From: Dendrolimus kikuchii
Taxonomy: Eukaryota > Arthropoda > Insecta > Lepidoptera > Lasiocampidae
Direction: 5' to 3'
Length of the DNA stretch: 64,000 bases
Assembly (NCBI GenBank): GCA_019925095.2
Contig: CM034388.1
Coordinates: forward strand, 4,362,501 to 4,426,500
Shown here: positions 1-10,137 of the stretch, piece after piece
Layout: each line of letters begins with the position of its first letter
Numbering within the stretch: position 1 is the stretch's first letter
The notes under the pieces: model-generated
The model's input: only the letters and a program-made list of their open reading frames with translations
Told to the model about the DNA's origin: nothing
Databases searched by the model: none
Position numbers and translations under genes: made by a program

Positions 1-456
1 GCCGACGCGAGCTCTGCCCTAACGAGGCCTCTAATAATGGCAGCGTATTTGTACAGCCAGACCGAGGTGTTCCAGGATTTTAAAATAAAATATCTACCGT
101 GAATAAAAAAACAAAGATCTGGATGATGTCTTGTTAAGTTGTAATTTCTTCGAAACCTGCAAATACGTTGGTAGCGCCTCTGACGACGGTAACTACTTTC
201 CACCAGTTGGGTTCTCTGTATGCTGTATTCGGACAATAAAGGAAAGTTTGGTGACAACTAAATGAAACCACTTAGTTCAGTGGCCATTTTGCCAAAAACG
301 AATGTTTAATATTGTCCATTCATACATCAGTGTCCTGTTCATGTATTTTTATTTGGTACAGTCATGTTTTGCTAACTTTCATGTAAAAGAACAATTGATT
401 TACACTAAGATTTTCATTGTAGAATAATGGAGTTTTAATTCCAAAAATATTAACAA

Positions 457-1004
457 CTAGCGGCCCGGCGCGGTTTCGCCCGCGCTTTGTCCCGCTGCCG
501 TGGTATATAGCGTTATGTTATATAGCCTATGACACTCCCTGTTAACGTAGCTTTCGAACAGCAGGGGCCCTCATGCATCAAGGGAGCAGAGGAGTCTTCA
601 CCCCTGTCGTCGAAGTGAGTTAACTCTTCCAGGGGCTTTCTCAGGCACTTATTGCGCTAGGATCGGCGTGGGCGTAAATATGTTCTAAGTCTCATGCCTT
701 TCCTGCCATAAGCGCGAGGCATCGGAGGAGGGTGGGTGGTTTTAGTGGGTATTAGCCATTTGGGCTCGAGTCTTCACACAAGCCGGTTGTTTATTGTTTG
801 GAATGCCCCTTCTGGGAATGCCTCTATGATCGACTATGGTCTAATCCCTTGCAAAGGACCCGGTATTGTGGGTAAATAGCATTTCCCCCGCCTGAAAAAA
901 AAAAGCTTTCGAACAGTAAAAGAATTTTTAAAATCGGTTTAGTAGATCCAGAGATTATCCCCTATAACGTCACAAACTTTACCTCTTTATAATATTAGTA
1001 TAGA
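457..1004 (-). mobile_element. Non-autonomous Helitron, split by a retroposon
   Basis: Read on the minus strand, the element begins TCTATACTAATATTATAAAG at 1004 and ends GCCGCTAG at 457, between a host A and T as Helitrons do. Just inside the CTAG end is a stem of CGCGG (469-473) and CCGCG (480-484) with a six-base loop, the expected 3' hairpin. Without the 342-bp insertion and one duplicated target it would be only about 190 bp, so it codes for nothing and must have been moved in trans. The TC start, hairpin and CTAG are seen directly; the class assignment follows from known Helitron structure. Confidence 0.8.
562..903 (+). mobile_element. Poly(A)-tailed retroposon with 13-bp target duplication
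   Basis: The insert ends CCTG plus nine A and is flanked by identical 13-bp copies of AGCTTTCGAACAG (549-561 and 904-916). Removing the insert and one copy restores a continuous Helitron sequence. Poly(A) and a long TSD indicate LINE-type target-primed insertion. I see no clear tRNA-like A and B boxes and no long ORF, so it is a SINE of unknown head or a 5'-truncated LINE 3' end. Confidence 0.85.
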
Positions 1005-1445
1005 TATAATACAGATAGAAAAAAATGTTGCCTAATTTGCATCGACTTAGTGTTGCCATGTTGAAAAAGTGCGGAAATGTAACGTAACTTTTGGGCAATT
1101 CATAAAAAAAATAACACACAATTTAAATATTAAAATTTCCTTTCAGGTGAACGATAAAAACTGAAACCTGTGCAAAAGTGTATTTTAAGAAAAAAAAAAC
1201 ATCGATAAATCGTGTCTGTGATAGTAAGAAAAAAGAGAGAAATTAACCAGAAATTTGTTCAGTATATTTGTTCGCGTGTTATTCGTTGCGTATATAAAAG
1301 TTAAAGTTTGAAAAAAGAACGTTGATAAATTCGAAAATAGAATTCGATGTTGTGTTACCATAATCAAAAGTAAGTTAACAGTGTTTTTGTTGGGCAACCT
1401 TTTTGGGTAAAATTTTGTAACGGCTTTTTTGGTTTTTTTCGGAAG

Positions 1446-1453
1446 TGACGTCA
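1446..1453. promoter_or_regulatory. CRE-like palindrome upstream of the ATG
   Basis: A perfect TGACGTCA octamer, the consensus CREB/ATF site, lies 12 bases before the candidate start codon at 1466. Its place in the presumed leader of a candidate first exon makes a regulatory role possible. No transcription start is visible, and a single octamer can occur by chance. Confidence 0.3.
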
Positions 1454-1465
1454 CAGGAGTCCACG

Positions 1466-1566
1466 ATGACGAAGAACTTTCTGACGGTGACTAACATCGT
1501 GAACGAGGGTATAAAGGGGTCCAAAATATCCAAGCTTGGACTCTCGAAGTACTTGTCGCAGTCTCT
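1466..1566 (+). CDS. Candidate first coding exon of an unidentified gene
   Basis: From ATG at 1466 the frame reads MTKNFLTVTNIVNEG and continues to SKYLSQS. After 33 codons plus two bases it stops at a consensus donor GTAAGT (1567-1572), so the exon ends in phase 2. Third codon positions are clearly richer in G and C than the AT-rich surroundings, as expected of a conserved exon and unlike the repeats nearby. The short polar and basic start shows no obvious signal peptide or domain, so I do not name it. The next compatible piece is at 8187. No stop codon occurs before the donor; without splicing the frame runs into the intron. Alternative: chance ORF next to a GTAAGT. A transcript would decide. 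Confidence 0.55.
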
Positions 1567-1937
1567 GTAAGTATACGGTTGTATTATTTATTGTTGTATA
1601 AAACTGATTATTATTTTGGTATCTTTGTATTATATTTACATTGTTTGGCCATATACAGTCCCATAACTGTGCATTAGCTGCATTATTTAGGTGATATACA
1701 CAATTGAAATAAGATATAAGAGAAAAACAGAACAATAAAGAAAAGGTGCTGTCAAAAACATTTGAGGTGCCAGTGGCAAACATGACTTTATTTTAACATG
1801 AAGAAATCAATCCATACTACTATAATCCATTTGGTATTCATATAAATATAGGACGTTACTTTTTAAGGCTATCGGTTCGAATCTACCGGCTCAAGCAGGT
1901 GATTTATAAAAAAAATAATTTTTATTTATTGTTGAAA
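1567..1937. other. Presumed start of intron 1, no repeat recognised
   Basis: AT-rich sequence after the donor. Minus-strand ORFs across it overlap the candidate exon and show no domain. No transposon family from elsewhere in the window is recognisable here. Confidence 0.4.
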
Positions 1938-1949
1938 ATAAAGAAATAT

Positions 1950-2121
1950 ACATACATACATACATACATAACTTCACGCCAGTTCCTTTGCGGGGTAGGC
2001 ACGAACAACAGAGTGCCATTTAGGCTTATTCTTACACACCTAACTTGCCTCTTTGACATTCATAACTCTTGTCATGCAAGCTCGTCTGTTCTTAAGGCTC
2101 CTGACATCATCATTCCTCCTC
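1950..2121 (-). mobile_element. RTE-like LINE 3' fragment with 12-bp TSD
   Basis: On the minus strand this carries the end of the LINE coding region, the GGGAACTGGCGTGAAG-like motif and an (ATGT)n tail, seen here as CATACATA. It is flanked by perfect 12-bp duplications ATAAAGAAATAT at 1938-1949 and 2122-2133. The copy is strongly 5'-truncated, as LINE copies usually are. Confidence 0.85.
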
Positions 2122-2133
2122 ATAAAGAAATAT

Positions 2134-2646
2134 GTCCCTAATTAATAACTATTCCTAACCACGCCTCTTTTTACAAGCTTTTATTTAACCTGCAATGAAT
2201 GTACCTATGTATGTATGTATTTATGTTCGGGTGGTATCTTGCAAGTTAAATTTGACCAACTTCTCCACTTTCCGATTGAGTTGAAATTTTGCGCGCATAT
2301 GTACGTCGCGTGACAATGCAATAATATGGTCCCATGGAGCTGATCTGATGATGGAGTCGGAAGGTGGCTATAGGAACTCCTGTACTAAACAAGATAGAAC
2401 CGTCGTGTTTGGGCTCGTTTTATTTGTCTTGGCTAGCAATCTGCTGCTACATGTTATCCAGGATCTCAAAAGCTTGTATTTAAAAACCTTTTTAAAAAAG
2501 CTTATATATATCGTATTATCTATGATTGTATCGGCCGGCGAGCAGAATAGCGAGATAGGTATATCCATTGCAAATTAAATAAAAGCTTGTAAAAAGATAA
2601 AATAATATATTCTCTTGTTTTGGAAGACATTCTTCGATTTAAATTT
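2134..2646. other. Unclassified sequence, likely old repeat
   Basis: The stretch around 2215-2420 (TTCGGGTGGTATCTTGCAAG onward, with ATGGAGCTGATCTGATGATGG) has the look of a dispersed insect repeat, but no second copy was found in this window. The ORFs here show no domain. Confidence 0.3.
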
Positions 2647-2658
2647 AAAAACATCATA

Positions 2659-3124
2659 CATACATACATACATAACTTCACGCCAGTTCCCTTGCGGGGT
2701 AGGCACGAACAACAGAGCGCCATTTAGGCCCATTCTTACACACCTCACTTGCTTCTTTGACATTCATAACTCTTGTCATGCACACTCGTCTGTTCTTAAG
2801 GCTCCTGACATCACCCTCCGCTAGTACACGATCAATTTGATCATGGAAGGTGTGTCGTGGCCTTCCACGACTTCTGCATCCATCCACTTTTGCATTGTAT
2901 ATCTGTTTATTCATTCTTTCATCATGCATTCTTTCCACATGCCCGAACCACCGGAGCATTCCTTTCCTTACCTTCACCCCGACACTCTCTTTCAGACCAA
3001 CTCTCTTTCTTACTTCGGTATTACGAACGCGGTCCGCGAGCGTCACTCCGTAGATTTTGCGCAGTGCTCGCATCTCAACCGCGTTTACTCTACTTTCATG
3101 CTCTTTCTTCCATACCCAACTCTC
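2659..3124 (-). pseudogene. RTE-like LINE, C-terminal end of reverse transcriptase protein, 5'-truncated
   Basis: The minus-strand frame reads about 131 residues with RWFGHVERM, IYNAKVDGCRSRGRPR and SLKNRR, the conserved post-RT C-terminus of RTE-clade elements, then AYPARELA and a stop. After the stop comes the short 3' end and (ATGT)n tail. Perfect 12-bp TSDs AAAAACATCATA lie at 2647-2658 and 3125-3136. The RT catalytic core is absent, so the copy is dead on arrival. Clade assignment is by motif recognition. Confidence 0.88.
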
Positions 3125-3171
3125 AAAAACATCATATTTCTTAATAATAATAATAAATTAATTAATAAAAG

Positions 3172-3481
3172 GTCGTAGTAGTGTAATGGCTTGCGCACGC
3201 GTCCCGAACTCAAAGGGCGCGGTTTCAATCCTGGCAGGAACTCATGCACCACTTAGGCAGTTTTCTGATCTAATGTGCATATTGTTACAATTACCACTTG
3301 CTCAAACGCCGAAGGAAAACATCGTGATGCAACCTGCACATCGAGATAACCGATGTGTCAAACCTGCCAAGTCGCCTTGGACAAGCGTGGCGAGTATACT
3401 ATCCATTCCCCTATAATGGGAGGCCCGAGCCCAGCAGTGAGACATTTATGGGCTGATATTATATTTATTATTATTATAATA
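3172..3481 (+). mobile_element. tRNA-headed SINE (SINE-1), near full length
   Basis: The head GTAGTAGTGTAATGGC looks like a pol III A box (TAGTGTAATGG) and is followed about 40 bases on by GGTTTCAATCC, a B-box match. The body runs through CCAAGTCGCCTTGGACAAGC to GCCCAGCAGTGAGACATTTA and ends in an ATT-rich tail. Other copies lie at 8775, 14009, 40888 and 47578, with pieces at 29559 and 30135. Confidence 0.75.
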
Positions 3482-3859
3482 CATGTCTTAATATATTATG
3501 ACGACTAAGGAAGTTAGTCGTTACAGTACCTACAATTATCATTTCTTCGGAACTTGGAACCCTTCGTTTTGTGCGGACAGACACGCACTTATCCTATTTT
3601 TTTTTATAAAAGCCAACTGAATAGCTAAACTAAATTTTTTAAAACAAAATTGAGTTCCATTACACGTAATAGTTGACCATTTCGAATGAACGAGCGTGAA
3701 ATTAGATCCACAGATAAAAAATAAAACGAATAAAGCGGTTCAGTTCAATCATTCGGTCATTCGTTCATTTTAGGGTTCCGATACTTAAAGTCGCTTTGTT
3801 ATTCCACACACATTGAATGGTTTCGGAGAGATGAGAATCCCTGCTCTTTTTGTCATGTT
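3482..3859. other. AT-rich spacer with an old repeat shared with 6530-6650
   Basis: Around 3620-3720 the sequence AAAATTGAGTTCCATTA and its continuation match 6557-6645 imperfectly, so both are decayed copies of one unclassified family. No gene is seen. Confidence 0.4.
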
Positions 3860-4035
3860 TATATATAAAATTCTTCTGAGCGTGTTTGTGTGTCTGAACA
3901 CCTTCTAAACGGGTGGACCGATTTCGATGAAATTTTTTGTGTGTATTCAGGTGGATGCGAAAATGGTTTGGATTTACTATTCGACCCTGTAGGTGACGCT
4001 GCAATCGGGTTCTAAATTTTATTTCTTCAGGGCAG
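3860..4035 (+). mobile_element. Helitron-like fragment (Hel-1 family), 3' end lost
   Basis: It has the family 5' signature TATATATAAAATTCTTCTGAG, then ACCGATTTCGATGAAATTTTT, then the GTAGGTGACGCTGCAATCGG module. The usual GGCAGGACAACGTCTG start is present as GGCAGGAAAACAG, but the terminal CTAG is missing. Confidence 0.6.
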
Positions 4036-4263
4036 GAAAACAGTGGTTATAAAATCCAAAAAAGAATAGAAAAGGGAAATACGGCATATACCAAAAATTG
4101 CTTGATGAATTTCGTTTGACCAATTTTCTTTGCTATTATATAAAAAGCTCTACCTACCTTCAATTATACTAAAATGTCCTCGACATGGTTTAAAATATAA
4201 ATGTTTCAATTTCTGCAATTTTGAAAACTAATATCTCCCCACCTATTGACTTAAACAGTACAT

Positions 4264-4404
4264 ACATACATAACTTCACGCCAGTTCCCTTGCGGGGTAG
4301 GCACGAACAACAGAGCGCCATTCAGGCTTACACACCTCACTTGCTTCTTTGACATTCATAACTCTTGTCGTGCACGCTCGTCTGTTCTTAAGGCTCCTGA
4401 CAAC
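4264..4404 (-). mobile_element. RTE-like LINE 3' fragment with 11-bp TSD
   Basis: This short copy has the same 3' end as the copies at 1950 and 2659. Duplications of AAACAGTACAT occur at 4253-4263 and 4405-4415. The left one merges with the CATA tail, so the exact tail border is uncertain. Confidence 0.8.
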
Positions 4405-4452
4405 AAACAGTACATGCTATTTTATATTGTTAGTAAGAGGAGTAAGTAGGTG

Positions 4453-4696
4453 CCAGGTGGTAGGGCATTTGCCCGACTGGATAGCCACCACCCCTGGTCT
4501 AAAGTATGTCGCCATAACAACCTTGAGTTGTGTTCCGGCATTACTAACCAGGTTCCAGTTTCTCTTAAGAGAGCAGCAGCACATTTGTAGCAACTTTGGT
4601 GTTGCAAATGTCCATAGGCGATGGTAACCGCTTGTCATCAAGTGGGCCGTCTGCCTGTCTGCTGATCTCCTGCAATAAAAAAAAAGAAAAAAAAAG
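4453..4696 (+). mobile_element. RP-1 retroposon, short form
   Basis: It starts at CCAGGTGGTAGGGC, the internal start shared by three other copies, and runs through GGTCTAAAGTATGTCGCC to CTCCTGCAATAAA and a poly(A)-rich tail. AATAAA plus A-run indicates RNA-mediated insertion. It has no real protein coding: the frames open over it reflect the repeat. Confidence 0.75.
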
Positions 4697-4789
4697 TAGT
4701 TTTTCGTACTCCAGCGGCGCGCCCAATAAGCTTAACATATGTAAATAATACGATCTTCGTAATTCTTCTTTCATGTCCATATATGGCCG

Positions 4790-5697
4790 CAGGGGCGTAG
4801 CTACCGCCGTATCAGCGGTATCAGTGATACGGGCCCCCCAGGCTACAGGGGCCCCGAAAGTGTGTAAGCAAAAAATCCTAAAACGTTATCCACAATCTTT
4901 CATAGATTAATAACATATTTGAGAATAACTGCTGGGCCAACAGGAAAGGGTATCAGATTTGTCTTTATCTATAGGTATATATATAAAAGAAAGTTGTGTT
5001 ATTACACTATTTATAACTCAAGAACGGCTGTACCGATTTGGCTGAAAATTGCTGGGGCGGTAGCTTAGAACCAAGAGGACATAGAATACTTTTTATCCCG
5101 TTGGATCCGGTAGGTGGCGCTGTGATCGGGTTCTAGAATCCTCCTAATCACCTGGACCGATTTTGTTTTGTGTGTTTGAGTGGGTTCCCGGATGGTTTAG
5201 ATTCGCAATTAAAACCGGTAGGTGGCGCTGAGATCGGGTTCTAGAATCCTCTTAATCACCTGGGCCGATTTTGGTAATTTTGTTTTGGTGTGTTAGAGTG
5301 GGGTCCCCGAATGGTTTAAGTCCACAATTGGAACCGGTAGGTAGCGCTGGGATCGGATCCTAGATTTTTATTTTTTCAAAGCAGGACAACGTCTGTCGGG
5401 GCCGCTAGTTGTCTATAAAGACAGAAAATCTAGAAAAATTTAAATCGTCTTCAGCTATAGATGATTTGATAAATAAACTTGCCGAAAAAAAGCTAGAAAA
5501 GTGTATCTTTCATTTAAATTGTTTGTCTAACTTAGTTCCTAGGAGCATTAAGTTTTAGTAATAATTTATAATCAATATATAATGATTTGAATTAAATTTG
5601 AGCATTTTTTGTATCTTTTATAAAAAAAACTTTACCCTTCCTTTGGGTCCCCAACACGTTTTGATACAGGGCCCGTCTAAGGCAAGCTATGCCACTG
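4790..5697. mobile_element. Non-autonomous hAT element, copy 1, carrying a nested Helitron
   Basis: The ends are CAGGGGCGTAGCTACC (4790) and the inverted CAGTGGCGTAGCTTGCC (ending 5697), typical hAT-type termini. The flanks TATGGCCG (4782-4789) and TATGGCTA (5698-5705) agree at six of eight positions, fitting an aged 8-bp hAT TSD. The interior matches the copy at 35700-36361 on both sides of the Helitron at 4968-5408. No transposase is present. Confidence 0.8.
4968..5408 (+). mobile_element. Hel-1 Helitron nested in the hAT
   Basis: It begins TCTATAGGTATATATATAAA after a host A and ends GGGGCCGCTAG before T. Inside, the module GGTAGGTGGCGCTG recurs at about 5109, 5219 and 5336, giving three imperfect units of about 110 bp. 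No ORF is seen. Confidence 0.75.
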
Positions 5698-5705
5698 TAT
5701 GGCTA

Positions 5706-6313
5706 GTTCCTATATCTTACTATTCAATCATTTGGGATTGGCAATCTAATGCCGGTATCTATATCATAACGACTGTACATTTGCCTTGCTATCGGTTGGA
5801 TTTTGACATTACTTGTATGGAGCTTATGTCAAATATTAAGCGAATAAAGACCGAATATGGACACGTCTGTTCCCCTGCTTTCTTAGCGAAACTAAGGATA
5901 CGAGATCACTCATTGTGTGAATGTGGTCTAGACGAAGGAACAGTGGAACATATATTCTTTCATTGCCCCAAAATTAGCACTCATATTTATGATATTTTAC
6001 CTTCAAATTGTCATCGTCCTGTGAATGTTCCTTATCTGTTAACTCTTGTCCATTCTAAATTCATATATACTCTATGTAAATTTTTATATACTAATAATAT
6101 TTATTTATTACGTAGTTAGTCTAATACAATTAAATGTTTCGTGTTGTCCTCAGGTCATCAGAAAACGTTCTCCACCGTTCAAACGTAATTTCTGATTACC
6201 AAGCACCTGTCATTTTTATATAGTCACTCCCAAGGTCACTCCGACATTGGCAAAATCAACGCACATTAAAGCGTTGAAGCCATCGCCCAACAAAAATAGA
6301 ATAGAATAGAAGA
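5706..6313 (+). pseudogene. Jockey/R1-like LINE, C-terminal end plus 3' UTR
   Basis: The frame from about 5740 to the stop at 6117-6119 carries YGHVCSPAFLAKLRIRDHS, then CECG and HIFFHCP, the C-x-C...H-x4-C zinc-knuckle-like end typical of Jockey/R1 LINE ORF2 proteins. The long open frame begins upstream at 5598 inside the hAT, so its first part is not LINE protein. A 3' UTR ends in repeated ATAGA near 6300, a tail style seen in such LINEs. RT and endonuclease are missing. Confidence 0.72.
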
Positions 6314-6817
6314 CCGAATATAAATGAATGGTCGGTAAGATATAGGATCCGGCCGATAGACCGTCGATTCCGAAATGTCTACAACATAAGATGAACATTA
6401 CCATTTCATACGGGTTTTGTTTTTGCCAAAATGACAACGGAACCCTCCTTAAACTGTAACGTAATATAATATAAAGTGAAGCCACACCTTCATTTCTTTA
6501 ACAGCTACCAATTTATCCATCCACTAACGAGCCATATTGCTAAACAAACTGGACTTTCTAAAATAAAATTGAGTGCCATTAGATGTAATGGCCGGCCATT
6601 TGTACGATGAGGCCATTTAATCTAGATCTACAGATAAACGTGTACAATTAAGTTTATTTTTTAGAGTATGGAAACTAAATTAATGGAAATATGTAGTAAT
6701 TAATGTACGAGTTGAACTCGCGCATAAAGATTTCTTATATACTAGCTGAAGCGTAGGAAGTCTTCAATGAAGCAACCTTTGCTTGAATAATGCGTGTATT
6801 TCAATCTTTGAAATCTA
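6314..6817. other. No gene seen; contains one decayed repeat
   Basis: 6530-6650 is a diverged partner of 3620-3720. The rest shows no recognisable element or domain. Confidence 0.4.
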
Positions 6818-7230
6818 TCTATAACTAATATATATATAAATCAATCGCTGTTCGTTAGTTTCGCTAAAACTTGAGAACGGCTGGATTGATTTGGCTAATT
6901 TTGGTTTTGAATTATTTGTGGAAGTCCAGGGAAGGTTTAAAAGGTGCCTAAATATGAAAAAAATGCTTAGAATATAGTAAAAACAACAATTTCACTTTCC
7001 CATAGAAACTATTCCTACCAGTCAAACATTTGATGTTCGTCACGTCGTTTAGAAATCAATTAAATTTAAAAGTCGTTCAGAAATCAAATTAAATTTAAAA
7101 GTAAAGTTGTTTTTTTTTTCTTATTTTTGGTTTCGAATATCAAACGTTTGATGTTCGTCCCGTCGTTCAGAAATCAATGTTTTGTTGTTTATTAATAATG
7201 AGGCGGTACGAAGTTTACCGGGTCAGCTAG
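6818..7230 (+). mobile_element. Helitron-like element
   Basis: It starts TCTATAACTAATATATATAT after A and ends ACCGGGTCAGCTAG before T. The head reads CGCTGTTCGTTAG and ACTTGAGAACGGCTGGATTG, similar in style to other Helitron 5' regions here. Two internal copies of TTTGATGTTCGTC plus CGTCGTT (about 7030 and 7145) form an imperfect direct repeat. Confidence 0.65.
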
Positions 7231-8186
7231 TTTTAGAATAATATTTAGTAAAAGGTTGTTGCGCGTACAAAGCTTCGTTTTGCGTTTCGTCGTGAATTTT
7301 AAAGATGGCGGTTAGCCATAGACAATTGAGTGTTTGTCATAGTAAATTAAACGATAATGCGCGTACACACCGGCGCGAGCGTACTGCTTCATGCCCAGCT
7401 GGACTGGTGTGTACCTTCCTTGTTTAATCGTGCGGCGACACTAGCATTTGCCCGCAACTTTGTCCACGTTGGACAGGTAACAAAGATTACAATTATTTTG
7501 CTTAATATAGATAAAAAAAAAATTAACAAATAAACCGGCTTCAAGAGTAACTAAAAAACAAATATAAAATTTTCTACAACATCTTGAAGTTGGTGACAAG
7601 CAGAACATAAAAATTACCATATACATTGTTACAACAACAAAATATTGCAAAAGGTAGTAAGTTTTATGTTTTGCTTGGCACCGATTTCAAGATGTAGAAA
7701 ATTTTACCTAACAAGGTAGCTTCTCCAATGCGGAAGCGATAGCTGATGAAACGGAAGCGTATTTAGAAAACGTTGTTGAGTTCAGCTCGAAGGCAAATTC
7801 TGTATGCACTTAGAACCTCTAATAAATGCAATTAAATTTAAATTAATGAAGTATCGCTAAGACATGCTGGGCATTTTTTACTACTTAATTTCTATGAAAT
7901 ATTTTAGAGTCCATACATGCTTATTGTTTATTTTTGTTAGTGTGTGACATTAATTTAGTGATTTATATGTTATGGTGTACCTTAAGATTAACTTATTATA
8001 TTAATTTATCCTATTTTTAATACTAAACTTATACTAATGTAGAGTGTATCTGTTACATGCTGGTGTTGTGAGGAAGTGCATGTGCAGTGTTAGGCTTAGT
8101 TGCTGGGCAGTTTATAAATGTATATCAGTTGGTTCTGTGTCTCGCCGGCCGCTGACGTGGCGCGGCTCATGCATTTTGGTTTACAG
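7231..8186. other. Mostly unique sequence upstream of candidate exon 2
   Basis: Apart from the palindromic stretch at 7530-7715, I see no repeat. The last 150 bases before 8187 are less AT-rich and end in TTTTGGTTTACAG, a plausible splice acceptor. Confidence 0.4.
7530..7715. repeat. Palindromic MITE-like repeat
   Basis: AATTTTCTACAACATCTTGA on the left pairs with TCAAGATGTAGAAAATTTTA on the right. A related palindrome is at 26340-26560 and a half copy near 38660. It is probably a decayed terminal-inverted-repeat element of unknown superfamily. Confidence 0.45.
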
Positions 8187-8237
8187 AAAACCGAGATTGC
8201 TCGAGGCGACCTTCGTCGTTTTAAAAGTCTATTTGAT
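8187..8237 (+). CDS. Candidate internal exon 2 of the unidentified gene
   Basis: A 51-bp block sits between TTTTGGTTTACAG and the donor GTAAGTGC. Spliced to the phase-2 exon at 1466-1566, its first base completes a Leu codon and the frame reads KPRLLEATFVVLKVYL without a stop, again leaving phase 2. In that frame most third positions are G or C, better than the other open frame, which would read KTEIARGDLRRFKSLFD. Length divisible by three and matching phases support one gene. I see no named domain. It may be a chance acceptor/donor pair, since 51 bp is little evidence. Confidence 0.42.
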
Positions 8238-8774
8238 GTAAGTGCATAAAGAAAATTGTTTAGTTAAATGATTACGCCCATCGTCTGGTGTCACTAGGCA
8301 GCATTTTCGTTTGAATCTCAACTCCGATCGTGGACGTTTTCTATATACGACGGATCTCATAACTCAATTTAAGAGAGCGTGCTTTTTATCGTTATGGATT
8401 TCCATTGCACGCTTTCCTAGTCATAATCGAGTCTAGCACAGAACGTAACTGATCTTAATTAGGTACCTACTTGTTTTTAGATTGTCATAAACCTAACGAT
8501 GTTTTTAATACGTTTTCTATTTGATTTCGAGTAATTTTCTGCTATATTCAAAATCGGTTCAGAAACAAAAAAATTATTAGCTCAATGCTAACCGTTTCAT
8601 ACGTATACTCTATGAGAGCGTAGTTCACACTAATTGAGCCGACTTTATGAGGTGTCAACATAATGATAGCTCTACCACTGTAGTTATTTGTAGATTTCCT
8701 TACTTGCGGTGAGTTGGACAACTGATTTGACTGCGGTTAGCCGCATAGAGTGTGTATACGCTGATATGGTGATA
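8238..8774. other. No feature seen
   Basis: AT-rich sequence after the candidate exon. No repeat shared with the rest of the window and no coding frame with a domain. Confidence 0.4.
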
Positions 8775-9082
8775 TAATAATAACAGTCCATAAACGTCCC
8801 ACTGCTGAGTTCAGGCCTCCCACTACTTAGTAACGGACAGTATACCCGCCACGCTCGTCGTAAGGCGGCTTGGCAGGTTTGACATATCGATTATACCTCG
8901 ATCTGCGCGATTCATCACAGTGTTGTCCTTCACGGTTGTTAGCACGTGGTTATTGTAACAATATGCACATTAGATCAGAAAATTGCCTAATAACTGGTGC
9001 ATGCATTTCGGCCAGGATTCAAACCCGCGCCGTTTGAGTTTGGGACGTGTTTGTTCTCTAGCCACTACGTTACTACGGCTAT
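8775..9082 (-). mobile_element. SINE-1, minus strand
   Basis: The copy runs from the 3' end (CCACTGCTGAGTTCAGGCC) through AAGGCGGCTTGGCAGG to the B-box region (GGATTCAAACC inverted) and the tRNA-like head. It closely parallels the copies at 40888 and 47578. Its outer head end TACTACGGCTAT is part of the duplication around the retroposon at 9083. Confidence 0.75.
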
Positions 9083-9279
9083 TTTTTTTTTTTTGGAGCT
9101 GGATCCGGCTCAATAACCGCAGACGGCTGTTTTAGTGATACCAGACTTTGAGGGCTTCCCGGTTCCGTGGGAGTGGAGGCGTTCAGCCCGGAAGCAGCGC
9201 GCTTGAGGAGGCACCTCCTGTGAGGTTCGACCTCGGCTCGACCGCTGCGGGGGATTGACTCTATATTGAGAATATACCA
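9083..9279 (-). mobile_element. Poly(A) retroposon inserted at the head of SINE-1
   Basis: The element starts with a T-run on + (poly(A) on -), is GC-richer than its surroundings and has no ORF. TACTACGGCTAT (9071-9082) and TACTACGACTAT (9280-9291) flank it, a 12-bp TSD with one mismatch made from the SINE's own end. It is likely a LINE 3' UTR fragment or a SINE. Confidence 0.72.
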
Positions 9280-9291
9280 TACTACGACTAT

Positions 9292-9732
9292 ATATAGTGT
9301 GGTGAAGATGGCTTTACTTAGGAATTTTTCATAGTCACGTCCTTTATTCAGTCCTACTATTTCTGGTATTTTTATCCACGGTACTTTTAGATTTTCTCCT
9401 TAATGTACGTTTGAAATTGATATTCTGTCTACATTCGAAATATAGGAAAGTAATATAAAGCTTATTTCACGGTTCGCCGACTGCAAATACCGCGATGCGT
9501 TGCAGCGGCAAATTTCAGAAATGGAGTCGGCTTTATTTGAGATCCTATATTTTATATTATAGTAGCTATAACAAGAGTAGAGCTTGTAGTATAGATGATA
9601 GATAGATAGAGCTTGTAGTAGGTATTAGACTCCGTTTCAGTATTCTGCAGCCATTTTTGCAATAATAGAATACTTATGTTTCTGTCATCCGTCCGTCTGT
9701 CCATTGTACATCGCAATCACTTCTTAGAAAAT

Positions 9733-9790
<58 letters not shown>

Positions 9791-10137
9791 TAATTTACTA
9801 ATACTAACTACTAATAACTAACTAGCTAACTACTAATACTAAGCTAGAAATTGACAGAAAGTTCTGGTCTATATAATGCTATACAATGGTATAATAAAAC
9901 CCTGAAAATACTAATAATCTGGGGTGGCCATTATTTATCTAAGAGGCCTTTCTCAAAGGTAAAAGTAATAAAATATATGTAAGAAATTTTGAAAAATTGC
10001 ATTTTAGGAAACTGCTAGTCCAAATTAGTTGATAACTCAATTTTTGTGTTTTAAATTCATCGTAAATACTCGACCACTCACAGATTTTTTATATAGCTAG
10101 GTATGTGTCAGCGAAAAACTTTATTCGTGTTTATTTT
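9292..10137. other. AT-rich sequence with a (TA)n tract
   Basis: A (TA)25-like tract at 9736-9786 and a short GATA run near 9600 are present. There is no gene or recognised element otherwise. Confidence 0.5.
9736..9786. repeat. (TA)n microsatellite, about 50 bp
   Basis: An uninterrupted alternating A/T tract. Confidence 0.95.

Noticed and set aside
1185..1783. Minus ORFs over the candidate first exon
   Set aside because: Low-complexity F/N/T-rich frames that lack splice context; the plus-strand exon with GTAAGT is the better reading.
5598..6119. 173-codon plus ORF as one gene
   Set aside because: The first part lies in the hAT element; only the last part matches a LINE C-terminus.
8187..8237. 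Similarity of KPRL..ATF...KV.L to ATP synthase subunit g
   Set aside because: Needs a gap in a very short stretch and the first exon does not resemble that protein; likely coincidence.
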